This document shows positions 1 through 8,001 of a stretch of DNA of 36,344 nt, piece after piece. Source of the DNA: a virus; IMG/VR virus record IMGVR_UViG_3300017751_000074, positions 1 through 36,344 of that record. The stretch is one strand, 5' to 3'. The notes below the pieces were generated by a model, which was not told the origin of the DNA, made no database searches, and saw only the letters and a list, made by a program, of their open reading frames with translations. The translations under genes were made by a program, and so were the position numbers. The stretch's first letter is position 1. Every line of letters starts with the position of its first letter.

Positions 1-548
1 TGAAGTTCAGATTCGATGCGAGATACTTCCTCAGACACCTTAGACTTAACGGCAGCTTCTACGATAACTGCTGCTTTGTCTTTAAAGGTCTCAGAGAGAG
101 TTGCTTCAGATTCTACCAGAGCATTCATGTCAGCAGTTACATCAACATTTACTGCTGCAACTTTTTCATGAATTTCATCTGTATCAAAATCTTCTGCGTC
201 TACATCTTCTTTCATTTTCATGGCATTCATCATTTTACCATAAGATGCTTGAAGATCAGACTTCTTCATCTTACTCATTTCGCCATACATAGCATTGATC
301 ATGCCTGCTTTTGTTCCGGGCATTTTGTCAGCAACTTGGTCACCCTTGTTTGCTTCCCCACCGGGAACAGATGCTTTGCCTTTGACTGCCTTAGCAGCAG
401 CGTCAACAGAAGCGATAGCAGCCGCTGGAGTTTCTACTCCATCTTTTGCTTCAGACACTTCTTCTGCTTCTACAGATTCTTCGGAAGTTTCTTCCTCAAT
501 AATCTCTTCAACAGATTCAATGTCTTCATACATTTCTTGATCGGACAT
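1..548 (-). CDS. 22: gp22 prohead core scaffold protein (partial, C-terminus beyond window)
   Basis: This is the amino-terminal 182 codons of the major internal scaffold of the T4-type prohead, around which the capsid assembles and which is later degraded by gp21. The frame opens at an ATG (548-546) after a clear AGGAGA ribosome site and stays open to base 1. The first 25 residues are very acidic (many Glu and Asp). A Met/Lys-rich middle follows, and then a helical segment containing LSETFKDKAAVIVEAAVKSK, which resembles the conserved LS-x-x-FK-x-KA region of gp22 proteins. It follows gp21 after a 12-base spacer, the order found in T4 and cyanophages, where gp23 (major capsid protein) comes next. 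Identity rests on this motif, composition and synteny. The rest of the gene cannot be seen. Confidence 0.9.
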   Translation of the reverse strand, partial: MSDQEMYEDIESVEEIIEEETSEESVEAEEVSEAKDGVETPAAAIASVDAAAKAVKGKASVPGGEANKGDQVADKMPGTKAGMINAMYGEMSKMKKSDLQASYGKMMNAMKMKEDVDAEDFDTDEIHEKVAAVNVDVTADMNALVESEATLSETFKDKAAVIVEAAVKSKVSEEVSRIESEL

Positions 549-560
549 TTCTATCTCCTA

Positions 561-1211
561 TTAAAGATTAATCTTAGAGAGGAAATTTTTAAACTCCCGA
601 ATCTCAACCGCAGAACGGTCAGACCTAGAAGCATTATTAATTTCAGTCTCAATTTTTTCAAGTTCTTGAGCTTCCAGAACACCATTGTTCCAAATCCACT
701 CTACACCTTCCATAATCCCATCAACGAAAGCTGACGGTGCAGAAGGGTCTTGCACGATGTCTACAGTGCTAAGAACAAAGTCTTTACCGACCATGTTCAC
801 ACCATTTCTCTGCTCAAGAGTTCCCATACCACGAGTCGAAACACCTAGCTTAACTCCACCATCTAAGAGACCTTTAACAATCTGTCCATTAGGTGTGTCA
901 AGGATAAGCGCTTTACCCATCACATCATTACCGTTCCACTTGAGTTCGGTGATACGATGGGATACTTTATCTAAGTTAATGATAGGACCAGCTGGATGAT
1001 TTAACTCACCTACTGCACGTTGTGTGCGCACCTGTTCTGTATCATACTTAGAAACTGCATTCTCCAAGATTGCTCTTGGATAAATTCTACCATTTCGGTT
1101 CTTTTGTTCAGCTTGGGCAAAAATACCTTCGATTACATAATTCTTACCGCCGCCTTCTTTGGCTTCGATAATATATTCAACATTTTCTGTATGTTCTGTA
1201 ATCAGTTTCAT
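561..1211 (-). CDS. 21: gp21 prohead core protease
   Basis: This serine-type maturation protease of T4-like phages sits inside the prohead and cleaves scaffold, core and capsid proteins before packaging. At 216 residues it is close to T4 gp21 (212). Visible family motifs are NGRIYPR at residues 40-46, GELNHP at 68-73 (candidate catalytic His72), GVSTRG at 123-128 (candidate nucleophile Ser125) and DIVQDPSAP at 151-159 (acidic member of the site). The last 40 residues are charged and helical, and may be trimmed during activation (inference). The ATG overlaps the stop of the upstream small core gene by four bases, so the two are probably translationally coupled. The gp20-67-68-21-22 order supports the call. 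Confidence 0.95.
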   Translation of the reverse strand: MKLITEHTENVEYIIEAKEGGGKNYVIEGIFAQAEQKNRNGRIYPRAILENAVSKYDTEQVRTQRAVGELNHPAGPIINLDKVSHRITELKWNGNDVMGKALILDTPNGQIVKGLLDGGVKLGVSTRGMGTLEQRNGVNMVGKDFVLSTVDIVQDPSAPSAFVDGIMEGVEWIWNNGVLEAQELEKIETEINNASRSDRSAVEIREFKNFLSKINL

Positions 1212-1486
1212 TTGAAAATTCCACCTTGTCCAATTCTTTTGCCGCCTAACTTAGAAGAGCTTGCTCCACCGAGTTTGCCCTTACTCATCATTTGTCCAAA
1301 ATTTCGGGCAGACTTCATAGCCTCCCGTTCGTTCTCTTCAGTGTCAACAGTCTGGTTATCATACATGATATGGAAAGTATTATCTTTCTTAGTAATCATG
1401 ACTTCACCACCCTTAGTGTCTAAGACCTTAACAATCTTATGACCTTTAGGGGCAATGTTGAGACTAAATTCTTTAAATGTCTTCAT
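1208..1486 (-). CDS. 68: small prohead core protein in the gp68 position
   Basis: This 92-residue basic protein lies between the gp67-like gene and gp21, exactly where T4 has gene 68, a minor prohead core protein affecting capsid shape. Residues 1-60 look like a small beta-rich domain (KIVKVLDTKGGEVMITKK, then FHIMYDNQTVD). The tail is rich in Gly, Ser and Lys (SKGKLGGASSSKLGGKR) and probably flexible. It overlaps its upstream neighbour by 14 bases and gp21 by 4, so it belongs to the core operon. It is shorter than T4 gp68 (141 residues), and I see no firm sequence similarity. The name therefore rests on position. A role in the prohead core is likely but not shown. Confidence 0.65.
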   Translation of the reverse strand: MKTFKEFSLNIAPKGHKIVKVLDTKGGEVMITKKDNTFHIMYDNQTVDTEENEREAMKSARNFGQMMSKGKLGGASSSKLGGKRIGQGGIFK

Positions 1487-1703
1487 CTGCTTCTACTTCT
1501 GAATATTCTTGTTCGGATGATAATTCTACTTCATCTTCTAGTTCAGCATCAGTAACATTATTAAAAACATAATTGGCAACACGGACCTTCTCATCATCTA
1601 AACGAGAGGTAAGTCTATCATTAACTAACTCTGCAAACTGCTTTTCAGCCTCTACAAAGTTCTTTGTTGTAACATTATTTAAAAAATCAACGATTTCAGT
1701 CAT
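1473..1703 (-). CDS. 67: gp67-like prohead core protein (PIP)
   Basis: This 76-residue protein resembles T4 gp67, the small acidic internal prohead protein that is cut to peptides during head maturation. The amino half fits the family pattern: a helix with KNFVEAEKQFAELVNDR followed by DEKVRVANYVF, comparable to the VAARKLFAEAM and EKIAIARNF stretches of T4 gp67. The last 25 residues are almost wholly acidic (ELEDEVELSSEQEYSEVEA), as in T4. Length is close to the 80 residues of T4 gp67. It is the first gene after a consensus late promoter that begins 31 bases upstream, so it heads the core operon 67-68-21-22. Confidence 0.88.
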   Translation of the reverse strand: MTEIVDFLNNVTTKNFVEAEKQFAELVNDRLTSRLDDEKVRVANYVFNNVTDAELEDEVELSSEQEYSEVEADEDI

Positions 1704-1733
1704 TTAATTGCCTCAATAAAAATTTCGTAATAT

Positions 1734-1741
1734 TATTTATA
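1734..1741 (-). promoter_or_regulatory. T4-type late promoter for the prohead core operon
   Basis: The minus strand reads TATAAATA, the exact T4 late-promoter octamer recognised by the gp55 sigma factor. It lies in the short spacer after the gp20 stop codon, 31 bases before the gp67 ATG, and points towards it. It gives the core genes their own start, separate from the sheath/tube/portal unit. No other -35-like element is needed in this promoter class. Confidence 0.85.
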
Positions 1742-1746
1742 AGATT

Positions 1747-3276
1747 CTATTCTTCGGGTTCTGGTTCTTCAATTTCACCAGATTTCTTTTCTTTATCAAT
1801 CTGATCTGCCATTGTTTTAATGTCATCATCAGATAACATCAATACTTTCTTTTGAGTCCATTCTTTAGAATAGAATACACCAACATAAGGTTCTAAGTCT
1901 CTCAGCATATTTACACGTTCTCTTAGAATCTCAGCATCTTTAAGTTCTGTGAAGTAGTTATCAGTAATATACTCTACAGTAATATCATTCTTCCAAGATT
2001 CCCAATCTTCTTCGGTAATAATACCTTTAAGAAGAAGTTGTTTCTTAAGAATGTTATAGAACAAGTCTGCAAATCTTCTACGCAGTCTGTCTACAAACTT
2101 TTGGAACTTAAACTCATCTCTAGTAATCTCAGTAGTTCTACCAAGAATACCACCACCACCTTGCTCTGGATCAAGTCTACTTACAGGAACATTAAGTGCC
2201 TTATAGAGTTTCTTTTGGAAGTAAATAATATCATCAATCTCACCCAAGTTCTGTCCACCGGGGAGTGTAGAAATCTCTGTGCCTCTACCACCTTCACGTC
2301 TAGGTAACCAGAAGTCTTCCAGCATAGACATATGCTTAGAATCATTTTTAAGATCACCTGTGTTAGCATCATAGACCATCTTATTTCTATATCTAGTCAT
2401 AATATCTTTAAGATATTGCTCAGCTTTACCTCTAGGCATATTACCTACATCAATATAGAAAATACGTCTTTCAGGCGCACGGGACAATCTGTAGATAACC
2501 AGAGCATCTTCCATCATACGCAACTGATTAATAGGTTTCAGTGCTTTATGTAAGTAAGATACAACTTTCTTACGAGTAGAGTCTAGCATACCACTAGTAA
2601 CATAACTAATAGCATCAGGATAAATCTTTACAGTAGTCCCACCCTTCATAGTACTGGCAAATCTTGTTTGGTTAGTATCAGAGTAAAGGAAATACTCATC
2701 AACCTTCTTGACAATATCTACACCAGTAGCAGGGTCTTTTTCTTTTTTGACTTCTTTTACTTTACGAATCTTTGTAGCATCAATAGGTCTAACTTCTTGA
2801 ATACCACTTTGCGGTGACTTAGGGTCTACTACTAAGTGGTGATAGACACGACCATCAACATAGTATCTACGGAAGATATCATGTGCATAGTTCTTAAAGT
2901 CTAGCATACCTAAGAGACCATCAAACTCTTCTTTGATTTGCTTCTTAATAGAATCAGTAGTTTCTACTTCATCAAGATTAAGTTCAACAATATCATCTTC
3001 ACCTGAAATAACTTCATTAACAATATCTTCAACAGCAGCATCTACTTCAGGATGCATTGCAACTGTTCTGTATTGTCTAATTAAATCTTTATCGTCTTTT
3101 GCTTGCTCACCAGTCAAGTCAACATAGGAACCATAATGGCTTCCGGCCGCAGTGACATATCCTGCGCCATCATCATCTAATGGTGGTACAATAGACGGTA
3201 GTTGTTCTTTTTTCTTTTCGTTTTTTGCTCTAGAGATTTCAAACCCAAAGAGTTTTAAACTATTATCGTCTGCCAA
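1747..3276 (-). CDS. 20: gp20 portal vertex protein
   Basis: The portal is a 12-subunit ring at one capsid vertex. It starts prohead assembly, docks the terminase and is the channel for DNA. At 509 residues it is close to T4 gp20 (524). Typical cyanophage/T4 gp20 stretches are visible: IRQYRTVAMHPEVDAAVEDI near residue 65, FRRYYVDGRVYHHLVVD near 135-151, YRLSRAPERRIFYIDVGNMP near 262-281, and LEDFWLPRREGGRGTEISTL near 320-340, followed by LPGGQNLGEI. The tail is acidic. The start is a TTG at 3276-3274, six bases after a GGAGA ribosome site. The nearby ATG at 3281 is out of frame. It is preceded by a strong hairpin after gp19 and followed by the late promoter of the core operon. Confidence 0.96.
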   Translation of the reverse strand: MADDNSLKLFGFEISRAKNEKKKEQLPSIVPPLDDDGAGYVTAAGSHYGSYVDLTGEQAKDDKDLIRQYRTVAMHPEVDAAVEDIVNEVISGEDDIVELNLDEVETTDSIKKQIKEEFDGLLGMLDFKNYAHDIFRRYYVDGRVYHHLVVDPKSPQSGIQEVRPIDATKIRKVKEVKKEKDPATGVDIVKKVDEYFLYSDTNQTRFASTMKGGTTVKIYPDAISYVTSGMLDSTRKKVVSYLHKALKPINQLRMMEDALVIYRLSRAPERRIFYIDVGNMPRGKAEQYLKDIMTRYRNKMVYDANTGDLKNDSKHMSMLEDFWLPRREGGRGTEISTLPGGQNLGEIDDIIYFQKKLYKALNVPVSRLDPEQGGGGILGRTTEITRDEFKFQKFVDRLRRRFADLFYNILKKQLLLKGIITEEDWESWKNDITVEYITDNYFTELKDAEILRERVNMLRDLEPYVGVFYSKEWTQKKVLMLSDDDIKTMADQIDKEKKSGEIEEPEPEE

Positions 3277-3287
3277 AACATGTCTCC
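3274..3287 (-). promoter_or_regulatory. Ribosome site and TTG start of gp20, with an overlapping out-of-frame ATG
   Basis: The minus strand reads GGAGACATGTTTTGGCAG. GGAGA (3287-3283) is six bases from the TTG that opens the gp20 frame. An ATG at 3281-3279 is only one base from the ribosome site and out of frame; it would make an 8-codon peptide ending at 3255. No in-frame ATG lies between the ribosome site and TTG. The spacing favours TTG. The ATG could act as a weak decoy that lowers portal output (inference). Confidence 0.7.
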
Positions 3288-3296
3288 AAATATAAT

Positions 3297-3326
3297 AATA
3301 GGGGAGAGTTCATTCTCCCCCCTATT
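3297..3326 (-). terminator. Hairpin between tail tube gp19 and portal gp20 (terminator or attenuator)
   Basis: In the transcript, arms AATAGGGG(GG)AGA and TCTCCCCTATT form an 11-base-pair stem with a two-G bulge and a six-base loop (ATGAAC). The 3' side continues ATTATATTT, which is T-rich but not a pure T run. It lies 11 bases after the gp19 stop and 10 bases before the gp20 ribosome site. Partial termination here, or protection of the sheath/tube mRNA 3' end, would suit the large excess of tube over portal subunits in a virion. The fold is seen; the effect is inferred. Confidence 0.65.
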
Positions 3327-3337
3327 TAGCACTTCTG

Positions 3338-3865
3338 TTAGGAAGTTGTGTTGGATTCCCAGTACTGGACTTGGAAAGTCACACCGAATTCCTCAATAGC
3401 TGCCGCTGGATCGTAGGACAGGTCAATTGGATCAATGTTAGTAGGAAAACAACCACGGAAGTTGTAAGTCTTAAGTGTAGAACCATCTCTATCTAGTTGT
3501 TCTACAATCAAGTCAGCCTGATAGTCTACAGGGTTAGTAAGACCACTGTTGTCAGAGTGAGCATTAATCCCATTCATCCAACGTTCCATTGCATTTCTTA
3601 CATCAAAGTCAGTGTCGTTAATAATCGTTGGTGACCAAACATCAAATGTTCTGTCCCCAGCAATCTTAAGTTCACGACCCCTGAAAGGCACAATGATTTC
3701 AGACATGATAGAACCGGGCAGTTGAGCTGCCCGACACATAAACGAGGTAAGTTCTACGTTACCCCCTGCGTAACCCGGAAAGTTGATCGTTGCCTTGAAT
3801 AGATTAGGTCTAGCACCGCCACCTTTCAGTTTTGCTTTGAAGTCATCGACTCCTAAAATAGCCAT
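3338..3865 (-). CDS. 19: gp19 tail tube protein
   Basis: This protein stacks in hexameric rings to form the inner rigid tube of the contractile tail. Its 175 residues compare with 163 in T4. It carries recognisable gp19 features: FKATINFPGYAGG near residues 23-35, MCRAAQLPGSIMSEIIVPFR near 43-62 with the RELKIAGDRTFD stretch after it, and a carboxyl end FGVTFQVQYWES. It sits 26 bases after gp18 with a strong AAGGAG ribosome site nine bases before the ATG, as expected for a highly made protein. It shares the gp18 transcription unit, and a hairpin follows its stop codon. Confidence 0.95.
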   Translation of the reverse strand: MAILGVDDFKAKLKGGGARPNLFKATINFPGYAGGNVELTSFMCRAAQLPGSIMSEIIVPFRGRELKIAGDRTFDVWSPTIINDTDFDVRNAMERWMNGINAHSDNSGLTNPVDYQADLIVEQLDRDGSTLKTYNFRGCFPTNIDPIDLSYDPAAAIEEFGVTFQVQYWESNTTS

Positions 3866-3891
3866 CTTTTATATCTCCTTAGTTAAGCGGT

Positions 3892-5715
3892 TTAGAATGA
3901 CAGACCAACTACTTCTTCAAAGTCCACACCAGTTCTTACAGCCACAAAGTTAAGTGTGATGTAGTTAATAGAACGAGCAGGTTTGATGAAGATAGTAGCA
4001 ATGAATTCGTTGCGGTCAATAATCTCAGGTGTGTTGTTTGTTTCGTCACAAATAACTCTGAAATCAGTGATACCACGGCGACCTTTTACTTCTCTCAGGA
4101 AAGGTTCTACAATGTTTACAAACTCTGCTCTTGTAAATTCATCGTTGAATTCAAAGAGAACAGACTTAGCAGCACGGGAGATTGCTCTTTCAAGAGTAAG
4201 GAACAAGCGGCGAACGTTAATACGGTCAAACGCAGAAGGTCTACGAAGCATGGTCTTATCACCAAACAAAGTAATACCAGAACCCGGAATGTTAGCAATT
4301 GGGTTTACGTTTGCTCTGTAGAGTCTGTCACGTTCTGCCTTTACAGGAGAATGTGCAATATCTACAGCACCAAAGTATTGTCCTCTTCTCAGACCAGCTG
4401 GTGAGAACCAAGGAGCAGTATTAAAGTCAGACTGTGCCATCAGACCAGCAGTAGACGCAGCAGCTGGAATATTGATGTATTCGTCGTTATACTTGTCAAA
4501 TACTTTCAACCAGTTGTTATCCAAGAAGGTGTAAGAACTAGAAGGAAGTGTATTTGCAAATGCAATAGTATCTGTTACAGGAGTTGTAGTATTGATTACT
4601 GCATGCTTAGGTGGAGACGCAACTACGATACAATCTTTACGAGTTGTAGCAGCAATGCTATTCAAGTCTGTAATGATAGCATCTGCTTTTGTATTTTGAG
4701 CAGTATCAGTGCCACCACTAACTGCCGGAGCAATCAAGAAGTCTACCTGATATGCATCAGCATCTTCGATTTTATCAAATGCTGTAGCATAAGCACCAGC
4801 ACCTAAAGATTGAGCATTTGCACCATTAGCAAGACTAACAATCTTTACTATCTGCCTGTCTGTAGTCAATGCAAAATCAGTGTTTGTATCAGCATCTGTG
4901 CCAGCACCAGCAACTCTATAGTCAGAGTCAATGTTAGCAGCATCAGCAAGCCATACATAGGAAGACTGATTGTTGATTACATCTGCAATGTAGTTGGTAG
5001 AACCATCTGCGTTCTTTGCATTAGATGCCAAAGATACGAATGGGAATGCTTCAAGAACAGTGCCTTTAGTTCCAGTAAACTCGCCATCCCTATCTACTAC
5101 AGCAACATGAACTTCATCGTTGGTAGCAGTTTTGCCTGTTGCAAAAGGAGATGTAGCAGGAGCTTCGTTGAAACTATTTACAAGTCCCCAAGACGTAAAT
5201 GCCGAATCTGCACCAGCATTAAATGGGCAGATTTGAATGTCAAGAGAGTTGCCCAAAGTTCCCGGATACTTTGCTAAGAACCCGTGGAAACCTTTAGAAG
5301 CAGTATCCAGCACAGTTCCACGTCTATTGTCAAAGTCTGCTTCGTTAAGAATAGCAGGAGCATTGGAGTCTCTAGTTGAACCTACAGCGTTGGCAAAACT
5401 GGAAACAGTATCGACATGGTATGCATTAAGTGCTGTGGAAGAACCACTATCTAAGGCACGAATTACTAAAAGTTGATCAGAATATTTTGAGAAGTATGCA
5501 GCGGAATGGAAGTCCACTGAATTATTGGTGTCAGGAGAAGCAAATTTCTCTACAAGGTCTGCTTCATTAAACACATATGTTGGTACATCTACTGGACCCC
5601 AACGGAAGTTACCTGCGAAAACACCTGTGGTGGTTCCGACATTTGGCACATACCCTGTGAGGTCAATCTCACGGGTTACTACAGCTGGAGACAGAGAAGG
5701 CGTGAAAAAAGCCAT
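3892..5715 (-). CDS. 18: gp18 contractile tail sheath protein
   Basis: This is the sheath that contracts around the tube to drive injection. The 607 residues compare with 659 in T4. The amino end has the usual SPAVVTREIDLTGYVPNVGT strand-rich start and FRWGPVDVPTYVFNEADLV. The carboxyl third is the conserved interlocking domain: SAFDRINVRRLFLTLERAIS, then the RAAKSVLFEFND and FLREVKGRRGITDFRVICDE segments, ending FIKPARSINYITLNFVAVRT. The middle (roughly residues 120-330) is rich in Ala, Asp, Ser and Thr and is the part that varies most among T4-like sheaths. It is the first gene after a consensus late promoter 70 bases upstream. Its ATG follows an AGAGGAAG ribosome site. Confidence 0.96.
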   Translation of the reverse strand: MAFFTPSLSPAVVTREIDLTGYVPNVGTTTGVFAGNFRWGPVDVPTYVFNEADLVEKFASPDTNNSVDFHSAAYFSKYSDQLLVIRALDSGSSTALNAYHVDTVSSFANAVGSTRDSNAPAILNEADFDNRRGTVLDTASKGFHGFLAKYPGTLGNSLDIQICPFNAGADSAFTSWGLVNSFNEAPATSPFATGKTATNDEVHVAVVDRDGEFTGTKGTVLEAFPFVSLASNAKNADGSTNYIADVINNQSSYVWLADAANIDSDYRVAGAGTDADTNTDFALTTDRQIVKIVSLANGANAQSLGAGAYATAFDKIEDADAYQVDFLIAPAVSGGTDTAQNTKADAIITDLNSIAATTRKDCIVVASPPKHAVINTTTPVTDTIAFANTLPSSSYTFLDNNWLKVFDKYNDEYINIPAAASTAGLMAQSDFNTAPWFSPAGLRRGQYFGAVDIAHSPVKAERDRLYRANVNPIANIPGSGITLFGDKTMLRRPSAFDRINVRRLFLTLERAISRAAKSVLFEFNDEFTRAEFVNIVEPFLREVKGRRGITDFRVICDETNNTPEIIDRNEFIATIFIKPARSINYITLNFVAVRTGVDFEEVVGLSF

Positions 5716-5784
5716 GAGTCTTCCTCTTTTTCGTTTGGATTAATAATAAGTTATCCATAATAAGGTAGTTTCAAAACACGATAT

Positions 5785-5796
5785 TATTTATAAATA
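5785..5796 (-). promoter_or_regulatory. Palindromic T4-type late promoter for gp18-gp19-gp20
   Basis: The sequence TATTTATAAATA is a perfect 12-base palindrome, so it holds the late octamer TATAAATA on both strands: minus 5792-5785, pointing to gp18 70 bases away, and plus 5789-5796, pointing into gp17 antisense. The minus copy lies in the gp17-gp18 spacer and is the obvious promoter for sheath and tube. Whether the plus copy works is unknown. Confidence 0.82.
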
Positions 5797-5803
5797 TCTG
5801 ATC

Positions 5804-7384
5804 TTAGAACATTTCTGTTCTTTCTGAGGTCCAAACATCACCTCCAACTACTTCTGTTTCGTCTCTGTCTACACCATCATCAATGATACCTACAGGGACA
5901 ATATCGTCTTCAATCTCTTTATTGCGCTGCTCATAAAGCATTTGTTTTATTGTCATATCAGTTTGATTGACAAATGCTTCACTGCCAACATACCATGCAA
6001 ACATAACCAAGTTCATTACTAGGTCATCATGGTTGCCATCAGATGCTTCAAAAGAATTACCTCTTGCTTCAAATGTAGAACATTCACTAATCGTGTCTAG
6101 GTCTATAAGTTCAAGTCTCTTTTCTTCTACCAAGTCTTTAAGGTTAGAACAACCGATACGTTTGACTTTTCTATTCATAGTCATACCAATAGCACCAGCT
6201 TTGATCATTGACTCTACATGAACATTTTCATATTCAATATCATAGTATAGTCCATTAGCAACTACAGAACCTGCATCATTAGATTCAATAATAGCATATG
6301 CTTCATTATATCTCTTTGCCCACTTATGAATAATATCAGGGAAAAGAATAGGTGAAATCATATTGTTTCTATAACAAGCAACTTGCTTAAAAGGATTAGT
6401 AGAAATATCAATAATATTAAATGTAGAATAGTCCTGTCCACGACCTTTAGCAACATCTACTGTCATAATATAGTCATGGTTCTTCTTAGGTTCTTCATAG
6501 ACTTTAACATTACCAAGGTCAGCAAGTGGAGATGCAGCCTTCATATTCATTAGTGCATCAGCAGAGATAAGTGTATTACCTGTTCCAAAAAACGTATTTC
6601 CAAATTCTTGCTGAAATTGTAACTCTGAGGTATTAGATATGGTTTGCTTCTTCCACTCTTCATCACGTCCCGGAACGTCCCACCAGTCCACTCTGAAGGG
6701 TTTAAATTCATTTGTGGACTGTAATGCACCCTCATAAATTTTATGGAAAATATTACCAATACCATTAGCAGTAGAAGTAATAATAACTCTAGAAGTTTTA
6801 CCGGATGATACTACAGGATAGGTAGAGGTATAGAAGGTAGCAGCATCATCTACAAATGCAAACTCATCTAGGAACAAAAGGTTTACAGACAGACCACGAA
6901 TAGATGAACCAGAAGTAGCAGCTGCAATAATACGAGAGTTATTTGAAAACTCTAAAGAACCTTTGTTTAGTGCTTTAGTGCCGGGTTGTAAAAAGAAAGG
7001 AACATTTTCTAGTGCAAGAGTAATACGAGAAAGCATTTCTCTAGCAGTTGCACCTTTGTTTGCTAACACAGCAATAGTCTGGTCAGGATGAAATAATGCA
7101 TACCAAAGAATATACATACACGAACTGATAGACTTACCAGACTGTCTACAGGCAAGAACAATAGAAAATCTATTATCTTCAAAATGCTTAAACATTTCTT
7201 TTTGGTAAGGATACATCTTGAAAGGTGTTAGACCTTCATCAAGGTTAATTACCTTGCCGTAAGTCTCAGCAAAGTATACAGGGTCAGTCATGCATTTCTG
7301 ATATTCTAGGATATCTTCTTTAGACCATCCCTGCTGCACACCATCTTTCTTGACCTGTGCATTACCGAGGTAAGTTTCATTCAC
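5804..7384 (-). CDS. 17: gp17 terminase large subunit (packaging ATPase and nuclease)
   Basis: This motor protein pumps DNA through the portal and cuts concatemers. At 526 residues it is shorter than T4 gp17 (610). The ATPase domain shows a Walker A-like CRQSGKS at residues 79-85, Walker B LLFLDEF at 169-175 (Asp173, Glu174) and coupling motif TSTANG at 203-208. The RNase H-like nuclease shows TVDVAKGRGQD with Asp310, IIESNDAG with Glu367, and NHDD at 451-454. These are candidate metal ligands matching the D-E-D pattern of T4. The start is GTG (7384-7382), embedded in GTGAATGA so that it overlaps the stop of the DUF2061 gene. The next in-frame Met is residue 32, too late for the family. Confidence 0.97.
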   Translation of the reverse strand: MNETYLGNAQVKKDGVQQGWSKEDILEYQKCMTDPVYFAETYGKVINLDEGLTPFKMYPYQKEMFKHFEDNRFSIVLACRQSGKSISSCMYILWYALFHPDQTIAVLANKGATAREMLSRITLALENVPFFLQPGTKALNKGSLEFSNNSRIIAAATSGSSIRGLSVNLLFLDEFAFVDDAATFYTSTYPVVSSGKTSRVIITSTANGIGNIFHKIYEGALQSTNEFKPFRVDWWDVPGRDEEWKKQTISNTSELQFQQEFGNTFFGTGNTLISADALMNMKAASPLADLGNVKVYEEPKKNHDYIMTVDVAKGRGQDYSTFNIIDISTNPFKQVACYRNNMISPILFPDIIHKWAKRYNEAYAIIESNDAGSVVANGLYYDIEYENVHVESMIKAGAIGMTMNRKVKRIGCSNLKDLVEEKRLELIDLDTISECSTFEARGNSFEASDGNHDDLVMNLVMFAWYVGSEAFVNQTDMTIKQMLYEQRNKEIEDDIVPVGIIDDGVDRDETEVVGGDVWTSERTEMF

Positions 7385-7622
7385 TCTTAAAATATCTCTT
7401 TGCTAATTTATGAAGTGCATAGAACCAGAAACCATTAATGATTGGTTCAATAATAGCATCTAATGCTGCTAACTCCATAGCTGCACCTGTAATTAACCAG
7501 TTACAGATTGTAGCAATAATAATATGCCCAATAGTATAAATTATTGCTAGTAGGACACTAGACTCACCAATGAGTCTTTTAAGGAGTTTAAATATTCCTC
7601 TGGTCAGTTCTGTCATATACAT
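7377..7622 (-). CDS. DUF2061-like small membrane protein
   Basis: This protein of about 81 residues has two hydrophobic stretches, VLLAIIYTIGHIIIATICNW and an AALDAIIEPIINGFWFYAL segment separated by GAAME. The pattern (K-R at the front, I-x-x-T-I-x-N-x-x-I-T-G in the first helix, E-x-x-x-N-x-x-x-Y-x-x-H-K near the end) resembles the DUF2061 family, found in bacteria and several marine T4-like phages and of unknown function. The frame can open at a TTG at 7628, but the ATG at 7622 is better spaced from AAAGG. Either start overlaps the end of gp16, and its stop overlaps the gp17 start. A membrane protein inside a terminase operon is odd, and I assign no function. Confidence 0.75.
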   Translation of the reverse strand: MYMTELTRGIFKLLKRLIGESSVLLAIIYTIGHIIIATICNWLITGAAMELAALDAIIEPIINGFWFYALHKLAKRYFKSE

Positions 7623-8001
7623 TATCAATTACCTTTTCATTATCATCGCCCCGCAGCATTTTTTGTAACTCTGCTGTGGAACCTACAAATACATTTTGTG
7701 TAAGAGATTTGGTATCATCACCGATATTACCTTTAGTTTGAGTAACATTAATCTCTTGGTGTTTTTTATGCATTGCTAATAGTGCATGTGCATTATCAGC
7801 TTGTTGTTTAATCATCCCTGTCAAGACTTCAATAGCACGGGGATGTTCAGACTCTTCTGCCAAGTCTTGTGCCATTCTCAGACCTTCTTCACCTGAGTGC
7901 AGAAGAGACCTAAGAGTAGAACGAATAAGGTCTAGGTCTTCATCATAACTAGAATGAACACTCTCAGGAATATCTCTCTTTGGCACAATACTACTAGTCA
8001 T
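7588..8001 (-). CDS. 16: gp16 terminase small subunit
   Basis: This is the DNA-recognition and regulatory partner of gp17. The 137 residues compare with 164 in T4. The protein is largely helical. A central heptad-like region includes LRMAQDLAEESEHPRAIEVL and TGMIKQQADNAHALLAMHKK, the central helical-hairpin region that in T4 gp16 mediates oligomerisation, followed by a polar tail. The ATG shares one base with the gp15 stop (TAATG), and its 3' end overlaps the DUF2061 gene. Placement directly before gp17 is the normal T4 order, apart from the inserted membrane protein. Confidence 0.9.
   Translation of the reverse strand: MTSSIVPKRDIPESVHSSYDEDLDLIRSTLRSLLHSGEEGLRMAQDLAEESEHPRAIEVLTGMIKQQADNAHALLAMHKKHQEINVTQTKGNIGDDTKSLTQNVFVGSTAELQKMLRGDDNEKVIDNVYDRTDQRNI

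Noticed and set aside
168-734. A 188-codon open frame on the plus strand
   Set aside because: It lies antisense across gp22 and gp21, has Phe/Ser/Cys-heavy composition typical of shadow frames, and crosses two confident genes.
5804-5822. AGAAC...GTTCT inverted repeat at the gp17 stop as a terminator
   Set aside because: The stem is only five weak base pairs and is followed by the late promoter, not by a T run.
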